Shown here one piece after another: positions 1 through 8,600 of a stretch of 64,000 nucleotides of DNA (the stretch's first letter is position 1; each line of letters opens with the position of its first letter). The position numbers were made by a program, and so were the translations under genes. Source of the DNA: Betaproteobacteria bacterium (GTDB lineage: Bacteria > Pseudomonadota > Gammaproteobacteria > Burkholderiales > Usitatibacteraceae); the NCBI GenBank assembly GCA_016720855.1, contig JADKJU010000002.1, positions 868,001-932,000 on the forward strand, in the 5' to 3' direction. Below the pieces are notes generated by a model. That model was not told the origin of the DNA and did not search any database. It saw nothing but the letters and a program-made list of their open reading frames with translations.

Positions 1-2
1 GG

Positions 3-287
3 CGGTTCCGGGGCCGTGGCATCTTCCAGCTCACCGGCCGCGAGAATTACGCGGACGCCTCCCTGGCGATCTGCGGTGACGCCTCGGTCCTCGTCGAGTC
101 GCCGCAACTCGTGGCCGAGCCCGAGTACGCCTGTGAGACGGCTGGCTGGTATTGGCAGGCGCGCGGGCTCAACGAACTGGCCGACGCCGGCGAGTTCACC
201 GCCATCACCAGGCGCATCAACGGCGGCACCCTCGGGATCGAGGAGCGCACCGCCTACTGGAAACGCGCCATCGGGGCGCTCGCATGA
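3..287 (+). CDS. Prophage endolysin, GH19 chitinase-like lysozyme (5' truncated by window edge)
   Basis: Only the C-terminal 94 residues are present; the frame is open from base 3. The fragment begins RFRGRGIFQLTGRENY, the family 19 glycoside hydrolase signature around the substrate cleft, and continues through ETAGWYWQARGLNELAD and ITRRINGG, both typical of phage GH19 lysozymes. Such enzymes cut the glycan strands of peptidoglycan at the end of the lytic cycle. The stop overlaps the next gene by ATGA, and the genes that follow look like holin and spanin candidates, so this is the first visible member of a lysis cassette. The catalytic glutamates expected upstream lie outside the window. Confidence 0.88.
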   Translation, partial: RFRGRGIFQLTGRENYADASLAICGDASVLVESPQLVAEPEYACETAGWYWQARGLNELADAGEFTAITRRINGGTLGIEERTAYWKRAIGALA

Positions 288-415
288 CTCCGGACCTCCC
301 GACCCTCCTCCTCGAGCTGTGCATCGTCGTGGCGCTCGCCGCCGTGGTCGTGCACATCTTCTGGGGTGAGGACGAGGAGGATTTCACCCCGCCCTTCAGA
401 AAGGACCCCCCATGA
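284..415 (+). CDS. Small membrane protein of phage lysis cassette (43 aa)
   Basis: Starts at the ATG overlapping the endolysin stop (ATGA) and overlaps the next ATG at 412 the same way. The product has one hydrophobic segment at about residues 7-26 (LLLELCIVVALAAVVVHIF) followed by an acidic stretch (GEDEEDF) and a basic, proline-rich tail. Size, topology and position between endolysin and spanins fit a holin-like or holin-accessory role, but no family is recognised. Translational coupling at both ends supports a real gene. Confidence 0.6.
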   Translation: MTPDLPTLLLELCIVVALAAVVVHIFWGEDEEDFTPPFRKDPP

Positions 416-648
416 AGATCGATCCCGCAGCGCTGGAAGAAGCCATCGTTCGCCGACTTCCGGCGCTGGATCGCAACGGCGACGGCAAGGTGAATCGCGA
501 CGACATCGAGAGCGCGATCGCCTATGCCCGAGGCGAGGTCGAGTCCCGCGCGAAGGCGGACCCCGTGCGCGCGCTCCTCGTGGGCGTCGTGCTCGGCGCC
601 GTCGTGGGCGCGACGTTGGCCGTGACGGTCATCAAGATCGCGTCGTGA
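412..648 (+). CDS. EF-hand-like small membrane protein of phage lysis cassette (78 aa)
   Basis: An N-terminal soluble part carries one canonical EF-hand calcium loop, DRNGDGKVNRDD (about residues 21-32: Asp1, Asn3, Asp5, Gly6, Asn9, Asp12). A C-terminal transmembrane segment follows at about residues 55-76 (ALLVGVVLGAVVGATLAV). The gene overlaps the upstream ORF by 4 bases and ends 3 bases before the Rz-like gene. The position suggests a holin or antiholin; calcium binding is inferred from the loop only. I do not recognise a named family. Confidence 0.62.
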   Translation: MKIDPAALEEAIVRRLPALDRNGDGKVNRDDIESAIAYARGEVESRAKADPVRALLVGVVLGAVVGATLAVTVIKIAS

Positions 649-651
649 CCC

Positions 652-1143
652 GTGCCCTGGGCGCTGCTCCTCGACCCCCGCGTCCTCGTGGCGGCGTTCC
701 TCACGGCGCTGGTCGCCGGCCCGCTCGCCTTCTGGGCGGGCAAGTGGAAGGGCGGCTCGGAGTGCCGCGCGCGAATGGAGGCGCTCGCCACGGCTGCGGA
801 CCAGGTGGTAGAGGCCGAGGCGGAGGGCCTACGGGACGATTTCGCGGCCCGGGAGGCATCCTTGCAGGCGCAGCTCGCGAGCGCGCGCCAGAGACGGCCA
901 GCGGCCATCCAGGAGGCCATCCGTGAACTTTCCCCGGCCGCTCGCGACTGCCCTCGCTGGCCTGATTCTCTCGTCGTGCGCCTCAACCGCGCCGCCGCAG
1001 GTGAGCTCGTGCCCCTTCACGGCGACGGCGCTGCAAGGCTGCCCGGCGTCGGCGTTCCTGCTCCGGGACGGAACGGAGGAGGCGAAGGTGGAGGCGCTGA
1101 CCGACGCGGCGCTCAACTTCCAGGAGTGCCGCGCGCTCCATGA
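652..1143 (+). CDS. Rz-like i-spanin
   Basis: GTG start 3 bases after the previous stop. The product of 163 residues has an N-terminal membrane anchor (about residues 8-28), then a long helical periplasmic region rich in Ala, Glu, Gln and Arg (EGLRDDFAAREASLQAQLASA). The segment CPRWPDSLVVRLNRAA near residue 100 is characteristic of Rz-type proteins. I-spanins span the periplasm and, with an outer-membrane lipoprotein partner, fuse inner and outer membranes at the last step of lysis. The distal part encodes the partner in another frame (923-1222), so the C-terminal reading of this frame is under double constraint and its exact end is less certain. Confidence 0.72.
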   Translation: MPWALLLDPRVLVAAFLTALVAGPLAFWAGKWKGGSECRARMEALATAADQVVEAEAEGLRDDFAAREASLQAQLASARQRRPAAIQEAIRELSPAARDCPRWPDSLVVRLNRAAAGELVPLHGDGAARLPGVGVPAPGRNGGGEGGGADRRGAQLPGVPRAP

Positions 1144-1222
1144 AACGCTGCGGGCCGAAGCCCAGGCCTGCATGAAGTCCGCCGAGCGGCTCCGGAAGCG
1201 GCTCGACGCCATCTACCGGTAG
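923..1222 (+). CDS. Rz1-like o-spanin lipoprotein, nested out of frame in Rz
   Basis: The ATG lies inside the Rz-like gene in a different frame. The product (99 aa) starts with a lipoprotein signal (MNFPRPLATALAGLILSSC, lipobox LSSC, predicted lipidated Cys19), a Pro-containing stretch, then a helical region (LHETLRAEAQACMKSAERL). Being a lipoprotein nested in or overlapping the i-spanin gene is the hallmark arrangement of Rz/Rz1 pairs. It is longer than the classical lambda Rz1, and the last 80 bases run beyond the Rz frame. Confidence 0.72.
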   Translation: MNFPRPLATALAGLILSSCASTAPPQVSSCPFTATALQGCPASAFLLRDGTEEAKVEALTDAALNFQECRALHETLRAEAQACMKSAERLRKRLDAIYR

Positions 1223-1234
1223 AGGAGGTCCGCC

Positions 1235-1834
1235 ATGTTGAGACTCGCCGTCATCGTCCTCTCGCTCACGCTCGCCGCGTGCGCGGGCATCGACAAGAAC
1301 TACGCCGCGCTCCTCGCTAGCCAGGAGGCGATCGCCACTGCGCGCGCGGACGCCGAGAAGGCCCGCTTCGCCGCCATCGCGGAGATCGCCAAGGGATCGG
1401 CCGACCCCGCGGCGCGCACCGCCGCCGTGATGGCGCTCGCGCTTGGCGGGGGGGCGAACGCGGCGCCGATCGCGCTGCCACCGCCGCCGGAGAGCGACGG
1501 CTACAAGTGGGCGGCGCTAATCCTCGGGCCGGTGACCAACATCGCGAGCGGGTACTTCGGCTATCGGCTCGGCGTCACGCAGAGCGACAACGCGGCGATG
1601 GCGACGATCGCGAGCTACTCGACCTTCGGGCAGATGGGTGGGGCGATCGAGCGCGCCGGCGTTGCGGGCTATCCCTTCGTCCAGGCGCCGGGTCCCGTGA
1701 CGACGACCACGACGACGAACACCACCACGAACTCGAACAACACGACGCGGACGTGCACGGGTGGTCAGGCCGGCAATGGCGCAGGCACCACGACCGGGGG
1801 CGCCGGTGGCGCGGGTGGCCCGGCGAGCTGCTGA
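1235..1834 (+). CDS. Phage-associated lipoprotein with Thr/Asn- and Gly-rich tail
   Basis: An AGAGGAGG-like ribosome site precedes the ATG. The 199-residue product has a lipobox signal (SLTLAAC, lipidated Cys at about residue 16) and a helical Ala/Glu/Lys-rich region. A weakly hydrophobic patch follows (ALILGPVTNIASGYFGYRLG, about residues 94-113), then a low-complexity tail of TTTTTTNTTTNSNN followed by Gly repeats. It is the last gene before the tRNA-Thr attachment position. I do not recognise a function; similar lipoproteins occur at the end of phage lysis modules. Confidence 0.6.
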   Translation: MLRLAVIVLSLTLAACAGIDKNYAALLASQEAIATARADAEKARFAAIAEIAKGSADPAARTAAVMALALGGGANAAPIALPPPPESDGYKWAALILGPVTNIASGYFGYRLGVTQSDNAAMATIASYSTFGQMGGAIERAGVAGYPFVQAPGPVTTTTTTNTTTNSNNTTRTCTGGQAGNGAGTTTGGAGGAGGPASC

Positions 1835-2007
1835 GGGGGGCGTGGCCGCCGGTCGGCCGCTGCCTCCTCTCGGCGTGCTCGGCGAGGACTTCTCGCTCCT
1901 GGTGCGCCCTCCGCGACGACTTCGCGTGACGCGCCGGACAGGGCGGGCGCTGCCGAGACATCCGGGCGCGAGGGTTGCGCTGCTGAACTAGGAGCGCGGA
2001 CACCGGA

Positions 2008-2046
2008 TTCTGAAAACGTTCCGAAAAGTCCGCTTTTCTGAAAACG
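2008..2046. repeat. Pair of 11-bp direct repeats beside tRNA-Thr
   Basis: TTCTGAAAACG occurs at 2008-2018 and again at 2036-2046, with a 6-bp inverted repeat (GAAAAG / CTTTTC) between them. The pair lies in the 240-base gap between the last prophage gene and the tRNA-Thr 3' end. Arm-type integrase binding sites would be expected in such a place, but that role is inferred only from position. The rest of the gap (1835-2007) holds no convincing gene. Confidence 0.4.
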
Positions 2047-2066
2047 ACTCGCGAGCGCAAGTCGTT
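2041..2066 (-). terminator. Candidate intrinsic terminator of tRNA-Thr
   Basis: Read on the minus strand, AACGACT (2066-2060) pairs with AGTCGTT (2049-2043) around a 10-base loop and runs into TTTTC. It lies 9 bases downstream of the tRNA CCA end. The stem is short and the T-tract brief, so strength is uncertain. Confidence 0.4.
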
Positions 2067-2074
2067 GAAGTGGA

Positions 2075-2150
<76 letters not shown>

Positions 2151-2163
2151 ACGCGAGCCGGGC

Positions 2164-2169
2164 ATTATA
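2164..2169 (-). promoter_or_regulatory. -10 element of tRNA-Thr promoter
   Basis: A perfect TATAAT on the minus strand places transcription start about 5-7 bases before the tRNA 5' end at 2150. No good -35 hexamer is visible at 16-18 bases upstream. Confidence 0.55.
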
Positions 2170-2231
2170 TCGCGAGAGCCTGCCTTCCGCGACTGGGTCG
2201 GGGCGGGCGAAACCGGGAAGGACCGCCCGTT

Positions 2232-2240
2232 CCGTTCGTC
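2232..2240 (+). promoter_or_regulatory. Candidate AlgR-type binding box upstream of pilE
   Basis: The 9-mer CCGTTCGTC matches exactly the binding core described for the Pseudomonas aeruginosa LytTR regulator AlgR, which activates the fimU-pilVWXY1Y2E minor-pilin operon there. It sits 82 bases upstream of the pilE ATG, in a 171-bp intergenic region. It is about 65 bases before a plausible start site set by a weak TTGGCG (2269-2274) / TAGCAT (2293-2298) pair with 18-bp spacing. An AlgR/AlgZ-like pair is encoded at 25.3-27.2 kb. Confidence 0.55.
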
Positions 2241-2321
2241 GGCCGCGCGGCGCCTCGCGTCGGGCCGATTGGCGCGCCCCGGACCGGGCCACTAGCATCC
2301 GAATCGTCATTGGAGGAATTC

Positions 2322-2753
2322 ATGAAGAACGCATCCGGCTTCACCCTGATCGAGATCATGATCGTCGTGGCGATCGTCGGCATCCTGGCGGCCATCGCCG
2401 TGCCGATGTACACCGACCACATCACCCGTGCCCAGCTCGTGGAGGGCCACACCGGCCTTTCGGACCTGCGGGTGCGCATGGAGCAGTTCTACCAGGACAA
2501 CCGCACCTACGATGGTGGCGGGCTGGGCAACTGCGGCGCCGCCAACCCCGCGAACCGCACCAACTTCACGTACGTCTGCCTCTCCGCCGGCCAGACCTAC
2601 CTGGCGACCGCGAACGGCACCGCGGGCCGTGTGGTGGGCTTCTCCTTCACCGTGAACGAAACCAACACCCGGCAAACGACCGCGACCGCCGCCGGCTGGG
2701 AACCCGCGGTCATGCCCTCTCCCTGCTGGGTCACGAGGAAAGGCTCCTGCTGA
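2322..2753 (+). CDS. pilE: Type IV minor pilin PilE
   Basis: The ATG follows TGGAGGA at 2311-2317. The 143-aa product has a short leader MKNASG, then the class III cleavage motif G/FTLIE (residues 6-11, Glu5 of the mature protein) and the hydrophobic helix IMIVVAIVGILAAIAVP. PilD would cleave after Gly6 and methylate Phe. The globular part has RVRMEQFYQDNRTYDG, typical of PilE-like pilins, and four cysteines: two in the middle and two near the C-terminus (PCWVTRKGSC), suggesting disulfides. It is the first gene of a minor-pilin operon that primes pilus assembly; the stop overlaps the next start (TGATG). Confidence 0.9.
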   Translation: MKNASGFTLIEIMIVVAIVGILAAIAVPMYTDHITRAQLVEGHTGLSDLRVRMEQFYQDNRTYDGGGLGNCGAANPANRTNFTYVCLSAGQTYLATANGTAGRVVGFSFTVNETNTRQTTATAAGWEPAVMPSPCWVTRKGSC

Positions 2754-3286
2754 TGAGCCGCGCCGCCCAGTCGGGCATCACCCTCGTCGAGATCCTGGTC
2801 GCCGTTGCGATCATCGGGATCGTGATGGCGCTGGGCATGCCGGCCTACGGGACCTGGATCCAGAACGTCCAGATCCGCACGGCGTCCGACGCGATCCTGA
2901 ACGGCCTGCAGGTGGCGAAGAACGAAGCCATCCGCCGCAACGCGAGCGTGCAGTTCAAGCTGGACGCCGGCACCACGACCCAATGGCGGGTCAACCTCTC
3001 GCGCGACCCGGACGGCACCCCGATCCAGAGCCGCGTCGCCGAGGAAGGTTCGCCCAACGCGACTGTTGCCCTCACGCCAGGCGACGCTGATACGGTCACC
3101 TTCAGCGCGCTCGGCCGCGTGGCTCCCAACGGCGATGCGTCGACGAGCCTTGCCCAGGTTGACATCGACAACCCGATGATCTCCGTCGTCGCCGACCGCC
3201 GCAGCCTCCGAATCGTCATCCCCACGGGGGGCGCCATCCGCCTGTGCGACCCGAAGGTTGCCGCAACCGATCCGCGCTCCTGCTAG
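2753..3286 (+). CDS. fimT: Minor pilin, FimT/GspH-like
   Basis: The ATG overlaps the pilE stop. The prepilin motif is SG/ITLVE (Gly8, Glu13), then a hydrophobic helix, and GLQVAKNEAIRRNASVQFKL, the conserved FimT/GspH segment just after the helix. The rest is a predicted beta-rich domain with two C-terminal cysteines (RLCDPKVAATDPRSC). In type IV pili FimT/FimU sits in the tip-associated minor pilin complex with PilV, PilW, PilX and PilE; in some species FimT binds DNA. FimU is an equally possible name. Confidence 0.85.
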   Translation: MSRAAQSGITLVEILVAVAIIGIVMALGMPAYGTWIQNVQIRTASDAILNGLQVAKNEAIRRNASVQFKLDAGTTTQWRVNLSRDPDGTPIQSRVAEEGSPNATVALTPGDADTVTFSALGRVAPNGDASTSLAQVDIDNPMISVVADRRSLRIVIPTGGAIRLCDPKVAATDPRSC

Positions 3287-3292
3287 CCGACC

Positions 3293-3739
3293 ATGAAAAC
3301 GATACCCCGACAGCAAGAGCAAGAGGGCGTGATCCTCCTGGAGGCCCTGATCGGCATCCTGATCTTCTCGTTCGGCATCCTCGCCCTGGTGGCGATGCAG
3401 GCGATCTCGGTGAGCAATGTCTCCAACGCGCGCTACCGCACCGAGGCCGCCTTCCTCGCCAACGAGATCATCGGCGACGCCTGGGTGGACCGGGGATTGA
3501 ACTACGCCAATCTCGCGAATTTCACCGTGTCCAGCGGCGCCGCCACCTACCCGACGACCCAGGCGTGGGTGAACAAGGTCAACGCGATGCTGCCGGGTAC
3601 CGTGGCGAACCCGCCGGATATCGCCGTCGTGACGCCTGCCGAAGGCGGACGCCAGATCACGGTCACGGTCCGCTGGCGCGCTCCCGATGCGGTGGCGCCC
3701 AGCAACCACGTGGCGATCGCGTTCATCAGCGACCCTTAG
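3293..3739 (+). CDS. pilV: Minor pilin PilV
   Basis: 148 aa. The motif EG/VILLEALIGILIFSFG (Gly12, Glu17) is the typical PilV variant of the prepilin signal. AISVSNVSNARYRTEAAFLANEIIGDAW follows, the conserved PilV region where the helix enters the globular domain. The start lies 6 bases after the fimT stop. The C-terminal half contains QITVTVRWRAPD, common to PilV and GspI families. It is part of the priming complex that starts pilus polymerisation and presents PilY1. Confidence 0.88.
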   Translation: MKTIPRQQEQEGVILLEALIGILIFSFGILALVAMQAISVSNVSNARYRTEAAFLANEIIGDAWVDRGLNYANLANFTVSSGAATYPTTQAWVNKVNAMLPGTVANPPDIAVVTPAEGGRQITVTVRWRAPDAVAPSNHVAIAFISDP

Positions 3740-3760
3740 GGCGAAACCCGGATCCCGATC

Positions 3761-4951
3761 ATGAGAAAACACTTTCCCCGCGGTTCCCGCGGCTTCACGC
3801 TCGTCGAGATGATGGTCGGCGTGCTGATCGGCCTGATCGGCACGGTCGTCATCTTCCAGGTCTTTGCGGTATCGGAAGCACAGAAGCGAACGACGATGGG
3901 TGCGGGCGACGCCCAGCAGAACGGCGTCTTCTCCCTCTTCCAGCTCGAGCGCGACGCGCGCATGGCGGGCTTCGGCATCAACCACATGACGCTGATGGGC
4001 TGCCAGGTCAACGGCTGGAACACGCAGACCGGGCAGCCCATCGCCTTCCCGCTGCTCCCGATCACCATCACCAACGGCGCCGGCGGCGCGCCCGACAGCG
4101 TCACGATCGCCTACGGTGACGCGGACCTCTTCTCGGCGCCGGACATGCTCCGATTCCCCATGACGGGAACCGCCGATTACTACCGGGTCAGGTACTTCTA
4201 CGGGTACCGGCCGGGCGATACGCTGGTCGCGGCCGAGAGCGGCAAGCCCTGCACGCTGGCGCAGGTCTCGTCGACCGGCGGCTCCGACGTCAATCACGTG
4301 AGCGGCTCCTTCACCAACCTGCAAGGCCAGATCGAGGCGACGCGGTTCAACCGCCCGGGCGGCCTGCCGGCGCCCAACAACATGATTTACACGGCCTACA
4401 AGGACGCGACCCAGACCGGCGGCCGGCTCTTCAACCTGGGGCCGCGGCCGGTGGTGATGCGCTATTCCCTGGTGGCCGGACAGCTCTCCGCGACCGACCT
4501 GCTGTCACCGGGCGACGCGACGGCCACGGTGGCCATCGCCGACGGCATCGTGCAGATGCAGGCCCAATACGGCTTCGATGCGAACGGCGACGGGCGCCTC
4601 GGGGCCGGCGTGCCCAGCGTGGGGACCATCAACGTGATTCCCGCGACCGGCGACCAATGGGGCGACGCGATGCCCGCCGGGGCGGTGGCCGCCGACTGGG
4701 CCAAGGTCATCGCGGTGAGACTCGTGGTTGTCGCCCGCAGCATCACGCCCGAGCGCCCCGATCCCGGCACGGGCCTCTGCAACACGACGACGGTCCTCCC
4801 GAAGTGGGTGGCTCCCGCGCCTCCCGCCGGGATCGACCTCGACGTGACGGCTGCGTTCGCTGACGCCAACGAATGGCGCTGCTATCGCTATCGCACGTTC
4901 GAAGTGGTCGTTCCCCTGCGCAACATGGTCTGGTTCGCGCAGCCGACCTGA
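3761..4951 (+). CDS. pilW: Minor pilin PilW
   Basis: 396 aa, the largest of the four minor pilins, as usual. Prepilin motif RG/FTLVEMMVGVLIGLIG (Gly11, Glu16). Downstream are the conserved QKRTTMGAGDAQQNGVFSLF and ERDARMAGFG segments of PilW-family proteins. The long C-terminal domain includes a predicted calcium-like loop DANGDGRLG near residue 270. The gene starts 21 bases after pilV and continues the operon. The DxNGDG loop is seen directly; calcium binding is inference. Confidence 0.87.
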   Translation: MRKHFPRGSRGFTLVEMMVGVLIGLIGTVVIFQVFAVSEAQKRTTMGAGDAQQNGVFSLFQLERDARMAGFGINHMTLMGCQVNGWNTQTGQPIAFPLLPITITNGAGGAPDSVTIAYGDADLFSAPDMLRFPMTGTADYYRVRYFYGYRPGDTLVAAESGKPCTLAQVSSTGGSDVNHVSGSFTNLQGQIEATRFNRPGGLPAPNNMIYTAYKDATQTGGRLFNLGPRPVVMRYSLVAGQLSATDLLSPGDATATVAIADGIVQMQAQYGFDANGDGRLGAGVPSVGTINVIPATGDQWGDAMPAGAVAADWAKVIAVRLVVVARSITPERPDPGTGLCNTTTVLPKWVAPAPPAGIDLDVTAAFADANEWRCYRYRTFEVVVPLRNMVWFAQPT

Positions 4952-4964
4952 TGCCCGTCCTCCC

Positions 4965-5588
4965 ATGAGCCTCGCCATGACGACATTTCCCGCCATTCGC
5001 CTTCCCGCCCGCTCGCACGGCCCGCGCAGCGCGCAGGGCGGCATCGTGCTCTTCATCTCCCTCATCGTGCTGGTGGCGATGACGCTTGCCGGCGCCGCGC
5101 TCATGCGCTCCGTGGACACCTCCGTGGTCGTCTCGGGGAACATGGCGTTCAAGCAATCGGCCATTTCGGTGGCCGACCGCGGCACGCAGGTCGCGGTGCA
5201 GTGGCTGCAGGCCAACAGCGCGGGCACGACACTCCACAACGCCAACACCGCCGCCGGGTACTACGCGAACATCCTTCCGAGCGTGCAGGACCCCGACTGG
5301 TTCGACATCAACAGCTGGAGCGACGCCTTCGTCGTGAACGGCGGCGCGCCCGATGCGGCCGGCAACGTGGTCCGCTACGTGATTCACCGCATGTGCGACG
5401 CCGTGGGCGTCCCCTCGAGCTGCGGCCTGTATTACGGCACCAGCGGGGCGGCGTCCGGGGGAAGCATGGCGGTGGGCTCTCCGGTTTTCCTGGGAACTCC
5501 GCAGCTCTACTACCGGGTGACGACTCGCGTGGACGGCCCCCGCGACACGGTAAGCGTGATCCAGTCGAGTGTCCTCGTCGGCACCTGA
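4965..5588 (+). CDS. pilX: Minor pilin PilX
   Basis: 207 aa from the ATG at 4965; a second in-frame ATG at 4980 is also possible. The N-terminal region QGGIVLFISLIVLVAMTLAG then ALMRSVDTSVVVSGNMAFKQSA is diagnostic of PilX, a minor pilin without the mature Glu5 found in other pilins. Two cysteines (RMCDAVGVPSSCG) lie in the middle of the globular domain. It follows pilW by 13 bases and its stop precedes the pilY1 start by 28 bases. Confidence 0.87.
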   Translation: MSLAMTTFPAIRLPARSHGPRSAQGGIVLFISLIVLVAMTLAGAALMRSVDTSVVVSGNMAFKQSAISVADRGTQVAVQWLQANSAGTTLHNANTAAGYYANILPSVQDPDWFDINSWSDAFVVNGGAPDAAGNVVRYVIHRMCDAVGVPSSCGLYYGTSGAASGGSMAVGSPVFLGTPQLYYRVTTRVDGPRDTVSVIQSSVLVGT

Positions 5589-5616
5589 TGCAACCCCATT
5601 TGAAGGAGCCACCCGC

Positions 5617-8600
5617 ATGACATTCTCTTCCCGCATCAGACGCTTCACGGCCGCGGCCTGCGCGCTTGCCCTGGCCGGTCTTCTCGGCGCCCGGCACGCG
5701 GACGCGGAGATTGCCGACCTGGCCAATGTGCCGCTCGCGAACTCGCCCTCCGACGCGGTGCTGCCGAACCTCATGTACATCCTGGACGACTCGGGCTCGA
5801 TGGCGTGGAACTACATGCCCGACCAGATCTACCGGAACAGCAACAACGTCGAGTTCTACAACTGCAAGAAATGCTCGACGAGTTCGTGCTCGGGCCCCGG
5901 TGGCTCGTCGTCGTCGAACGGCTTCCAGTGCGGCAACGACCAGAGCAGCGCGAGCTCGACGCCCAGTGCGAGCGGCATCCCGACCTACGGCGAGGCGCCC
6001 TTCTACGCTCCGGTCTTCAACAAGATCTGGTACAACCCGAACATCACATACTCCCCGGCCATCGACTCCGCGGGAACCAGCCTGGGCAACGCGAGCCTCA
6101 CCAACGCGAGCGACGACCACTACCTGGGCGGCGGCAACACCAACGTCGTGAGCGGTTTCGAGGAAGTCGTCTACTGCAACACCTCGAGCCCCTCGGCGGG
6201 CAACCTCACGGACCCCACGAAGTGCCGCAAGAACGGCATCCACAACGTCTCGCCCTACCTCGGCGGGCAGCCCACGTACTTCCTCTACTGGACGAGCGGC
6301 GGCACCAACATCGGCCTTCCGACGACGTCGTTCTCCAACAAGATCCGGATCACCACGTCGAACGCCCAGTACTACAACATCACGCCGCACGAGTACTGCA
6401 GTGACGAGAGCCTCGTGAGCTGCGCGCTTGCCACCGCGGCAGGGGCTTCGCCCGGCGGGACGAACACGATCGCCGCGCCGCTGCGCTGGTGCAAGTCCGC
6501 GACCGATGCCACCTCGACCAGCGCCATTTCGGGCAATTCGGGCTCGCCGGCGAAGCCGCGGTGCCAGAAGAAATTCAGCACGAGCACTTACATGTATCCG
6601 CGCTACGGGCGCTTCACGCGCGTGGACATCGTCGCCTCCACTGCCACCTATCCCAAGGGCGCCGGGGCCGTGCGGACGGACTGCGCGTCGGCGACGAGCT
6701 GCACGTACGCGGAAGAGATCCAGAATTTTGCCAATTGGTGGGAGTACTACCGCACCCGCATGGCGCTCATGAAGTCGGCCACGGGCCGCGCCTTCCTGGC
6801 GATCGACGACCGCTTCAAGGTGGGGTTCATCACCATCAACCCCAACGGCCCGGTGACGTCGAACAAGTTCCAGCCGATCCTCAAGTACGACGCCGCGCAG
6901 AAGAGCTCGTGGTACACCAAGCTCTACGCCCAGGCCACCAACGGGAGCACGCCGAACCGCACCGCGCTGCACCGCGTGGGACGCCACTACCAGGGGGAAA
7001 CGGGCGGCATCAACGACGGCATGATCGACGGCACGGCAGCGAAGCCGGACCCGTTGGAGTACTCGTGCCAGCAGAACTTCGCCCTGCTCACGACCGACGG
7101 CTACTGGAACGACAGCTTCTCGTCGATCGGCAACGTGGACAACGCCAACAGCGGCTACACGACACGCGCCTATGGGGCGTACGACGGCGGCCTTTCGGGC
7201 GCCTCCAGCACGCTGGCGGACGTGGCTGCGTACTACTACAAGACGGACCTGCGAACCTCCGGCACCGTCTCGCAGAACAACGTGCCCACCTCCGAGCGCG
7301 ACCAGAACCCTGCGCAACACATGGTCACCTTCACGCTCGGCCTGGGCCTCGAGGGTTTGATGGACTACCAGTCCGACTACGAGACGTCCTCCTCCGGGGA
7401 CTTCGCGAAGATCAAGGCGGGAAGCTCGAACGCCTGTTCCTGGACGACGGGAACCTGCAACTGGCCGGTGCCCTCCGCCAGTGACCCGAGCACGCTGGAC
7501 GACCTCTGGCATGCGGCGGTGAACGGGCGCGGCAAGTACTTCAGCGCGGGCGATCCGAACTCGCTCACCCTCGGCCTGCAGGAGGCGCTCGCCGCGCTCA
7601 ATATCCAGACGGCGGCGGCGGCGGCTTCGGCGACGTCGAGCCCGAACATCACGGAAACGGACAACTTCATCTACAGCTCGACCTTCCGCACGGTCAAGTG
7701 GGACGGTGAGATCGTCGCGCGGCGGATCAACACGACTACCGGCTCAGTGCTTCCGGCGGTCGTCTGGTCCGCGCAGGCGCTCCTCGACGGGCGCACCACG
7801 GCCAACAGCGATTCGCGTGTCATCCTCACCTACGACGAATCGGCCGGTGGCAAGCGCAAGCTCTTCACCTATTCCAACCTGACCGCGGCGCCCGTGGGCG
7901 CGCGTGCGGCCGAGCGCACCTACTTCGACAACAAGTGTGCCCCGGCCTTCTCGCAGTGCGCGCTCCTTACCGCCTCGCAGAAGGTCGTGTCCAACGACGG
8001 CGCCAAGCTGGTCAGCTACCTGCGCGGCCAGCGCGAGAACGAGCTCTACACCAGCCCGGAGACGAATCCGCCGTTCAGGGCGCGCGAGCACGTGCTGGGC
8101 GATCCCGTGAACGCCACCCCGGCTTTCATGTCCTCGCCCAAGCTCCAGTTCGGCGATGCGGTGACCCCCACTTACGATTCGTTCCGCACCACCTGGGCGT
8201 CGCGGCAAGCCACCCTCTTCCTCGCCGCGAACGACGGGATGCTGCATGCCCTGAACGGAGACAGCGGCCAGGAAATGTGGGCCTATGTCCCGCGGATCAT
8301 CATGCCCAAGCTGCACAAGCTCGCGAACCAGAACTGGTCCGTGGTCCACGAATACTCGGTGGACGGCTCGCCGACCACCATGGATGCCTACTTCGGCGGC
8401 AACTGGCACACCGTGCTGGTCGCCGGGCTGAGCGGCGGCGGGCGCGGCTACTACGCCCTGGACGTGACCGACCCGACGAGCCCGACGGTTCTGTGGGAAA
8501 TCTGCTCGGACAACACCGTCTGCTCGATCGTGGACCAGGACATCGGCTTCACGCACGGCAACGTCGTCATCACCAAGCTGGCGAGCGACCCCGCCGCGAC

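Noticed and set aside
1698..1750. Thr/Asn codon repeats (ACGACGACC type) as a CRISPR or tandem-repeat array
   Set aside because: They are low-complexity coding repeats in a lipoprotein tail, with no regular spacer structure.
1761..1991. 76-codon frame overlapping the end of the phage lipoprotein
   Set aside because: No ribosome site, no recognisable feature and Arg/Pro-rich shadow composition. The lipoprotein frame is the better one.
2268..2284. TTGGCGCG upstream of pilE as a sigma-54 -24 element
   Set aside because: The position of the -12 element reads GGACC instead of TTGC, so the pair is not a sigma-54 promoter. It is better used as a weak sigma-70 -35.
5308..7512. 734-codon frame antisense to pilY1
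   Set aside because: Composition is Arg/Val/Gly-rich shadow sequence; pilY1 on the plus strand is complete and conserved.
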